Source of the DNA: Actinomycetota bacterium
GTDB lineage: Bacteria; Actinomycetota; CADDZG01; WHSQ01
Length of the DNA: 6,724 nt
Reading direction: 5' to 3'
Assembly (NCBI GenBank): GCA_013695055.1
Contig: JACDBF010000047.1
Location: forward strand, 1-6,724
Of this stretch, positions 1 to 4,085 are shown piece after piece. The first letter of the stretch is position 1. Each line of letters begins with the position of its first letter. Both the position numbers and the translations under genes were made by a program. Under the pieces are notes generated by a model. That model did no database searches and was not told where the DNA came from. It saw nothing but the letters and a program-made list of their open reading frames with translations.

Positions 1-510
1 TTCTTGGGCGGGCTGGGCGTGCTGTTGCTCTCGTTCAAGCTCATCGATGCCGTCATGCCTTCGCTCGACGAGCAGACCATTGGAGCAGAACGACTCACCT
101 GGCTTCGGCAGAAGTGGCCAATGTTTGGTCTCGGCTGTCTGGTGGCGCTGGTAACCATGTCGGTATCGGTCGCCCTTACGGTTCTCGTGCCACTGGTCGC
201 AAAGAAGTACGTGAAGCGCGAGGACATCCTTCCTTACATCATGGGTGCCAACATCACCACGCTGGGCGACACCATGCTGGCCGGGCTGGCCTTGAACTCT
301 GGCGCCGCGGTTCGGATCGTGATTGCCCAAGTCATCTCAACCAGTATCCTTAGCGTCCTCCTGCTGACCTTCTTCTACCCGCAGACCCGTCGCATCATTT
401 GGAAGTTTCAGCGCCAGATGGTGAAGAGCAAGCCACGCCTTGCGGGATTTACGGCCGCGCTCTTCCTCGTGCCGGTCGCATTGATCGCCGTCTCAAACCT
501 GTTTTCCTGA
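1..510 (+). CDS. Na+/phosphate cotransporter-like membrane protein, C-terminal part (5' truncated)
   Basis: The frame is open from the window edge, and 169 residues are visible before the TGA at 508-510. A TTG at 4 could be read as a start, but hydrophobic sequence is already running in frame there, so the gene almost certainly begins upstream. Visible hydrophobic segments lie at roughly residues 3-20, 40-65, 80-122 and 146-167, with a basic loop before the last (QTRRIIWKFQRQMVKSK). The segment SVSVALTVLVPLV, followed about 20 residues later by YIMGANITTLGDT, resembles the second inverted repeat of Na+/Pi cotransporters (PNaS/SLC34 family), where a Ser-rich QSSS-type stretch precedes a GANIGT-type motif. 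Known members import phosphate with Na+; the substrate here is inferred. The Ser-rich motif is diverged (TMSVSV), so a different anion is possible. It is followed by a 58-bp gap and then a co-directional peptidase gene with no obvious functional link. Confidence 0.72.
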   Translation, partial: FLGGLGVLLLSFKLIDAVMPSLDEQTIGAERLTWLRQKWPMFGLGCLVALVTMSVSVALTVLVPLVAKKYVKREDILPYIMGANITTLGDTMLAGLALNSGAAVRIVIAQVISTSILSVLLLTFFYPQTRRIIWKFQRQMVKSKPRLAGFTAALFLVPVALIAVSNLFS

Positions 511-530
511 CAGTCGCGCGGCACCCAAAT

Positions 531-554
531 GATCCCCACTATGAGCCGGGGATC
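531..554. repeat. 7-bp perfect inverted repeat in the 511-568 gap
   Basis: GATCCCC (531-537) and GGGGATC (548-554) are exact reverse complements separated by 10 nt. On RNA they could form a small GC-rich hairpin between the transporter stop and the peptidase start. No U-run follows, so a classical intrinsic terminator is not supported. It could be a weak terminator, an operator half-site pair or chance. Confidence 0.35.
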
Positions 555-556
555 TC

Positions 557-562
557 TACGAT
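557..562 (+). promoter_or_regulatory. Possible -10 element for a leaderless peptidase transcript
   Basis: TACGAT fits the TANNNT form of actinobacterial -10 elements and ends 6 nt before the ATG at 569. Transcription would therefore start at or next to the start codon. No Shine-Dalgarno sequence is seen upstream of that ATG, which agrees with leaderless translation. No convincing -35 hexamer is visible, so this remains a weak call. Confidence 0.3.
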
Positions 563-568
563 CGGTAT

Positions 569-1972
569 ATGAGATTTCGCCGTCCGGCCCTCGTTGTGAT
601 CGCCGCTCTGCTGGTGGCGGGGGCCTGCACTCCGCGTGATGCGGCGGACGGCCCGGCAGGCGGATCGCCTTCATCCGGTAACGGGGCCGGTTCCGGCGGA
701 GGGGGGCCACAGGCTTGCGACGACCCCGTGACGCTGCCCGAGCCCGACCCCGACCGCCCTCGCTACGAGCTGAGCGTGAACGTGAGACCGGACGGCGATG
801 TGGTTTCGGGGCGCCTCAGCGTGGTTTTCATTCCCGACCTCCGGACCGACCGGCTCGTGTTCCGGCTGTGGCCGAACGGGCCTCGGCAAGCGCGCGAAGG
901 CGCGTCTCTAGAAGTAGGAGGGGTGCGAATCGACGGCCGGGCCGCTCCATCGAGCCGCACCGACCCCACCACGCTCGAGGTGCCCATCGACGACGGTCTT
1001 GACCCCGGGGACGCCGTCCGGGCGGCGATGTCGTGGCGGCTCGACTTGCCGGGCCCGGTCTTCGACCGCATCTCGAGCGACGGCGACTCGATCCGCCTCG
1101 GTTCCTTCTTTCCCCTTCTCGCCTGGAACCCCGGCGAAGGGTGGATGACCGACCCTCCGACCCGCAGCCTCGCCGAGACCTCTGCTTCACCCACCGCCGA
1201 CTTCGACGTCTCGGTCACCGTTCCCGAAGAGCTGGAGGTCATCGCGACCGGGTCACCGGAAGGAGGGGATATATGGCGGGCCCGCGCGGTGCGCGACTTC
1301 GCCATGACCGTCGGGAGGTTCGAAACGGCCCAAGGAACGGCACTGGCTCCCGACCCCGTGGAGGTCACCGTTGCGGTCGACGAGGATGTCGACGAGTCGC
1401 CCGACAGCTACCGGGACGAAGTCGTCAGAGCCCTGGGGGAGCTCTCCGACAGCTACGGTCCGTACCCGTGGCCGACGTTCAATCTCGTGATCACTCCGCA
1501 CCTTGCTCACGCGGGGATCGAGTACCCAACGTTTGTCATGCAAGGAGCCGAAACGACCGGGCTGGTCACGGATCACGAGGTCGCGCATCAGTGGTTCTTT
1601 TCGCTTGTCGGCAGCAATCCGGCACGCGCTCCATGGCTCGATGAGGGGCTGACGAGCTATGCACAGGCCCGCATCGACGATCAGATCAGCTTCTTTGCCG
1701 ACCAGGAGATCCCCGAACCGGTCGCCGGACGTCTGGGGGCCGGCATGGAGTTCTGGGACGAGCACCAGGCCGATTACTTTCTCGGTGTCTACGCTCAGGG
1801 GGTAGCGGCGTTGGCCGCTTTGGGAGACGGCGAGGTCGTGGACTGCGGGCTCAGGCGCTACGTAGCGGCCAACGCCTATGGAATCGCCGACGAGGCCGAC
1901 CTGCTGCGCGCCCTGCGGTCGTCACTGCCCGGGGCGGCGGCAACGCTTGCCGACTTCGGCGTCACTCCTTGA
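569..1972 (+). CDS. Secreted M1-family (gluzincin) metallopeptidase, probable lipoprotein
   Basis: 467 residues. The N-terminus has a basic start (MRFRR), a hydrophobic core and a lipobox-like AGAC with Cys20, so it is probably exported and lipid-anchored. A Gly/Ser/Pro-rich linker (about 22-48) follows. Residues about 64-240 look like the beta-rich N-terminal domain of M1 aminopeptidases. The catalytic part has the exopeptidase-type motif GIEYP (Glu318, in place of GAMEN), the zinc site HEVAH (His336, Glu337, His340), the third ligand Glu359 exactly 18 residues later in WLDEG, and Tyr408 in VYAQG, where the family's catalytic tyrosine is expected. All key residues are present, so it should be active. 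At this length it lacks the large C-terminal helical domain of full-size M1 enzymes. Cys50 and Cys426 are the only other cysteines and could form a disulfide outside the membrane. The ATG at 569 is chosen because the signal peptide begins directly there. Peptide substrates are unknown. It converges on the SCP2 gene with 47 bp between them. Confidence 0.88.
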   Translation: MRFRRPALVVIAALLVAGACTPRDAADGPAGGSPSSGNGAGSGGGGPQACDDPVTLPEPDPDRPRYELSVNVRPDGDVVSGRLSVVFIPDLRTDRLVFRLWPNGPRQAREGASLEVGGVRIDGRAAPSSRTDPTTLEVPIDDGLDPGDAVRAAMSWRLDLPGPVFDRISSDGDSIRLGSFFPLLAWNPGEGWMTDPPTRSLAETSASPTADFDVSVTVPEELEVIATGSPEGGDIWRARAVRDFAMTVGRFETAQGTALAPDPVEVTVAVDEDVDESPDSYRDEVVRALGELSDSYGPYPWPTFNLVITPHLAHAGIEYPTFVMQGAETTGLVTDHEVAHQWFFSLVGSNPARAPWLDEGLTSYAQARIDDQISFFADQEIPEPVAGRLGAGMEFWDEHQADYFLGVYAQGVAALAALGDGEVVDCGLRRYVAANAYGIADEADLLRALRSSLPGAAATLADFGVTP

Positions 1973-2019
1973 GAGTTTGGCCGACCCTTTATGCAGTTGC
2001 AAGGCCCGATGGCTTGAGG

Positions 2020-2406
2020 TCAGTACTCGACGTCGACCGTCTTGACCGCGCTGGAAAGAGCCCCCAAGACTGCCTGGAGCTGCAGCAGCTTCATCATGTT
2101 GCCCGTCACCTTGATCTCGCCCTTCATGAAGGCCTGCTGCGGACTGGTCTCGCCGCGGCTGATGGCCGCAGCTATGTCGTAGCCCTGGGTGATGGTGGCG
2201 TCGGCGTTCGCGAGCTCGCCCAGCCCGACCTCGCCTCTGCCTTCCCCGAGCTTGAAATAGAACGTCATCGGCCCCTGGGGAGCATCGGTGACGACTTGCT
2301 CGAGGCGGAGCTCCTTCGTGCCGGCTGCGGACTTGAAATCGGCGGATGAGTTCAGCACACGGTTTACTTCCTGGGCCCATTGTTCAGTGAGGAACTTCAC
2401 CGCCAC
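2020..2406 (-). CDS. SCP2 sterol-/lipid-carrier domain protein
   Basis: 128 residues when read from the GTG at 2404-2406. That start is preferred because a perfect AAGGAGG lies 6 nt upstream on this strand. A second in-frame GTG at 2398-2400 would remove two residues. The protein is essentially one SCP2 domain. An amphipathic N-terminal helix (about 5-20) is followed by strands around 32-38 and 47-53, then the pattern ADATITQGYDIAAAISRGE (68-86), then PQQAFMKGEIKVTGN (89-103), which is the family's characteristic A..G.+kv.G stretch, and a closing helix. No signal peptide or membrane segment is seen, so it should be cytoplasmic. Known SCP2 domains bind sterols, fatty acids or acyl-CoAs in a hydrophobic tunnel; the ligand here cannot be read from sequence. 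The gene is divergent from the NUDIX-MBL gene, with 82 bp between starts. An upstream antisense extension of this frame to 3099 exists but is rejected. Confidence 0.88.
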   Translation of the reverse strand: MAVKFLTEQWAQEVNRVLNSSADFKSAAGTKELRLEQVVTDAPQGPMTFYFKLGEGRGEVGLGELANADATITQGYDIAAAISRGETSPQQAFMKGEIKVTGNMMKLLQLQAVLGALSSAVKTVDVEY

Positions 2407-2447
2407 TTGCCGCCTCCTTGAGTAACCTCCTTCGGGCAAGAGAACAT
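2397..2447 (-). other. Possible 16-codon leader ORF overlapping the SCP2 start
   Basis: On the minus strand an ATG at 2445-2447 opens MFSCPKEVTQGGGKWR and ends in a TGA at 2397-2399. That TGA overlaps the second in-frame GTG of the SCP2 gene and runs through two AAGGAGG copies. Only a poor Shine-Dalgarno precedes it. It may be chance, since any GTGA start creates an overlapping stop. Confidence 0.15.
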
Positions 2448-2488
2448 ACCTTGGGAGTAATGCGACCTCCTTCCGTTTCGTTCCCGTG
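2407..2488. promoter_or_regulatory. Divergent intergenic region with overlapping -10-like hexamers
   Basis: This 82-bp gap must hold the 5' signals of both the SCP2 gene (leftward) and the NUDIX-MBL gene (rightward). The best -10-like hexamers nearly coincide: TATGTT on the minus strand (2443-2448) and TACCTT on the plus strand (2447-2452). Neither has a convincing -35 at 16-18 bp. If both are used, the promoters would compete for polymerase, which would link expression of the two genes. The plus-strand gene has no Shine-Dalgarno sequence before its start. Confidence 0.3.
2413..2419 (-). promoter_or_regulatory. Ribosome binding site of the SCP2 gene
   Basis: On the minus strand this reads AAGGAGG, a perfect Shine-Dalgarno core, 6 nt before the GTG at 2406. 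It decides the start in favour of that GTG over the one two codons later. Identical AAGGAGG heptamers occur further upstream at 2426-2432 and 2466-2472 with no suitable start codon after them. Confidence 0.75.
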
Positions 2489-2489
2489 A
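2460..2489 (+). other. Possible 9-codon leader ORF overlapping the NUDIX-MBL start
   Basis: ATG at 2460 opens a reading frame for MRPPSVSFP that stops at TGA 2487-2489. That stop shares its A with the NUDIX-MBL ATG (TGATG). The ATG lies 7 nt after the TACCTT hexamer at 2447-2452, so it would suit a leaderless transcript. Because the main ATG has no Shine-Dalgarno, coupling through this leader could explain how translation begins. A frame this short can arise by chance. Confidence 0.25.
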
Positions 2490-4000
2490 TGTCGTCGTGG
2501 GCCCGGCCCGGCGATCCCGAGCCCCGCCCGGCGGCGACCGTCGTCTTGCTGAGGGACGCCCCCGGCGGGTATGAGGTGTTGCTCACCATTCGGCCCCGGC
2601 ATCTTCGGTTCATGGGCGGGGCAGCCGTCTTCCCGGGTGGGGCCCTGGCGGAAGCGGATACCGATCCACGCTGGGAGCGCGCCTCGCGCCGAACGGCCGC
2701 CCAGGCCGCGGCCGCCCTCGGCCCATCCGACGGCGCCGAGCTGGGCGCGCTCGGCCCGTTCGTGTGCGCGCTGCGAGAGGCCTTCGAGGAAGTGGGATGG
2801 CTGTGTGGCGACGGCGTCGACGCCCTCGAACGAGCCGCGGCCGAGGACCCGGCCCGTTTTCTCCAGGCCTGCCTCGACCACGGAGTGCGACTCGGGACCG
2901 ATGAGCTGATCCCCGCGGGCCGCTGGGTCACGCCGCTCGGTTCTCCCATCCGCTTCGACGCCCGCTTCTTTCTGGCACGAGCGGAGCCCTCCTGGGAACC
3001 GGCGCCCGATGCTACCGAGGTCGCCGGATGCCGGTGGCTCACGCCCCGGGCAGCGCTCGACGCGCTGGGGGCCGGAGACATCATCATGGCCCCGCCCACG
3101 ATCGAGATGCTGCAGAGGCTCGAGAGCTTCTCAGGCGCGGCCGAGGCGCTTTTGGCCGCGACCGAAGAGCGGGCTCCGAGGGGCCGGGTACAGAGGGCGC
3201 GACTGTCGCCCCTGGTTCAGACGGTGCTCGCTCCCAATGCGTCGCGAATGACGGGGCCGGGCACGAACACCTACATCGTGGGCGCCGGAACCACGGCGAT
3301 CATCGACCCGGCCGTTCCCGACGACGAGTACCTAGACGAGGTGGCCGCGGCACAGGGTGAGCCGGCTTTCATTGCCGTGACGCATCGGCATCCCGACCAT
3401 GTCGGCGGAGCCGAGCGCCTCTCGGGGCGGCTCGGCATTCCGGTGCGAGCGTTCGGCAAAGAGCCCGCGGGCGGCGCCGCGGTCGATCCCCTTGCGGACC
3501 AAGATGTGCTCGAGATCTCCGGAGCGCGTCTCAAGGCACTGCATACGCCCGGACACTCATCCGATCACCTCTGCTTCTTGCTCGAGGGCGTTGCGAGTCT
3601 CTTGTCCGGCGATGTCATCCTGGGTGAAGGCACATCGGTGATCGCTCCGCCCGATGGGGACATGCGCGCCTATCTTGAGAGCCTGAGGCGACTTCGGGAG
3701 CTCGATTTGCAACGAATCTATCCGGGCCACTTCCGTCCACTGGATGGAGGCGACGAGGTAATCGATCGCTACCTCGCTCATCGGGCCGAACGCGCTCGAG
3801 CCATCGGCACGATTCTCAAGAAAGGCCCGGCAACGCCCGAGCAGATCGTTGCGGCGGTCTACACCCAGACCGACGAGCAACTCCACGACCTCGCGCGCGA
3901 ATCCGTACGTGCTCACCTCGAGATGCTTCGGACCGCCGGCCGAGCGCGCGTCGAAGATGATCGTTGGACGGCGGTCGAAGAGACGCCGAGTGGGTGCTGA
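2489..4000 (+). CDS. Fusion of CoA-diphosphatase-type NUDIX hydrolase and LACTB2-like metallo-beta-lactamase
   Basis: 503 residues from ATG 2489; a GTG at 2486 would add one residue. The N-terminal NUDIX domain (about 14-200) matches the CoA-hydrolase signature LLTxR-x-x3-R-x3-G-x3-FPGG: LLT 31-33, Arg35, Arg40, Gly44, FPGG 48-51, with Pro36 in place of the usual Ser. The Nudix box resumes at REAFEEVG (96-103) after an inserted Ala/Arg-rich loop, as in NUDT19-type enzymes. Such enzymes cut CoA or acyl-CoA to 3',5'-ADP and a phosphopantetheine product. The C-terminal half (about 228-435) is a metallo-beta-lactamase fold with HRHPDH (His299, His301, Asp303, His304), TPGH (His356), SGD (Asp375) and YPGH (His414): a full two-metal site. 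SGDVILGEGT is typical of LACTB2-like proteins. Residues about 436-503 resemble their winged-helix tail. LACTB2 itself is an endoribonuclease, but the fold also includes thioesterases, so substrate is open. Both halves keep their catalytic residues. No membrane segment or Shine-Dalgarno is seen. The SCP2 gene is divergent and the phosphatase gene follows after 81 bp. Confidence 0.9.
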   Translation: MSSWARPGDPEPRPAATVVLLRDAPGGYEVLLTIRPRHLRFMGGAAVFPGGALAEADTDPRWERASRRTAAQAAAALGPSDGAELGALGPFVCALREAFEEVGWLCGDGVDALERAAAEDPARFLQACLDHGVRLGTDELIPAGRWVTPLGSPIRFDARFFLARAEPSWEPAPDATEVAGCRWLTPRAALDALGAGDIIMAPPTIEMLQRLESFSGAAEALLAATEERAPRGRVQRARLSPLVQTVLAPNASRMTGPGTNTYIVGAGTTAIIDPAVPDDEYLDEVAAAQGEPAFIAVTHRHPDHVGGAERLSGRLGIPVRAFGKEPAGGAAVDPLADQDVLEISGARLKALHTPGHSSDHLCFLLEGVASLLSGDVILGEGTSVIAPPDGDMRAYLESLRRLRELDLQRIYPGHFRPLDGGDEVIDRYLAHRAERARAIGTILKKGPATPEQIVAAVYTQTDEQLHDLARESVRAHLEMLRTAGRARVEDDRWTAVEETPSGC

Positions 4001-4033
4001 GTGGCGCTATGCGACATCTGTCACCCACTCGGC
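3985..4033 (+). repeat. 12-bp perfect inverted repeat across the end of the NUDIX-MBL gene
   Basis: GCCGAGTGGGTG (3985-3996, inside the last codons) and CACCCACTCGGC (4022-4033) are exact reverse complements with a 25-nt loop that contains the TGA stop. The RNA hairpin would be long and GC-rich. No U-tract follows, so it is not a canonical intrinsic terminator. It could be a tract-less terminator, an mRNA-end stabiliser, or a control element for the downstream phosphatase gene. Confidence 0.6.
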
Positions 4034-4038
4034 AGATG
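4015..4038 (+). repeat. Second, competing 6-bp hairpin
   Basis: CATCTG (4015-4020) and CAGATG (4033-4038) are reverse complements around a 12-nt loop. The loop contains nearly all of the right arm of the larger repeat at 3985-4033, and C4033 is shared. With no linker to span the 12-bp stem, the two stems could not easily form together, so they would be alternatives. The short stem is much weaker, and its significance is uncertain. Confidence 0.3.
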
Positions 4039-4040
4039 AG

Positions 4041-4085
4041 ATGTATGACCGGATCAGCTCCATGACATTGAAGAGGCGACAGTGA
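4041..4085 (+). other. Possible 14-codon leader ORF overlapping the phosphatase start
   Basis: ATG 4041 opens MYDRISSMTLKRRQ and ends in the TGA at 4083-4085, which overlaps the GTG start of the phosphatase gene (GTGA). It begins 2 nt after the competing hairpin. Translation through it would place a terminating ribosome on the phosphatase start. Its own ribosome site is weak, and chance is possible. Confidence 0.2.
4071..4076 (+). promoter_or_regulatory. Ribosome binding site of the phosphatase gene
   Basis: AAGAGG sits 5 nt before the GTG at 4082, a moderate Shine-Dalgarno match. It supports the GTG start. The first in-frame ATG lies far inside the membrane domain, at residue 69. Confidence 0.5.

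Noticed and set aside
763..1368. 201-codon minus-strand frame opposite the peptidase gene
   Set aside because: No recognisable domain, Ser/Arg/Pro-rich composition, and the plus strand has a clear M1 peptidase across the same bases.
1949..1960. Small inverted repeat GCCGA-CT-TCGGC near the end of the peptidase gene as a terminator
   Set aside because: Only 5 bp with a 2-nt loop inside coding sequence and no U-run; such repeats are frequent in GC-rich DNA.
2407..3099. Minus-strand frame that would extend the SCP2 protein to 359 residues
   Set aside because: The extension is antisense to the NUDIX-MBL gene and is low-complexity Ser/Ala/Arg/Pro sequence, typical of GC-rich shadow frames. A perfect Shine-Dalgarno before GTG 2406 and the domain boundary both place the start there.
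3985..4033. Canonical intrinsic terminator after the NUDIX-MBL gene
   Set aside because: The stem is strong but the bases that follow (AGATGAGATG...) contain no U-run, and the 25-nt loop is long. It is kept as an inverted repeat only.
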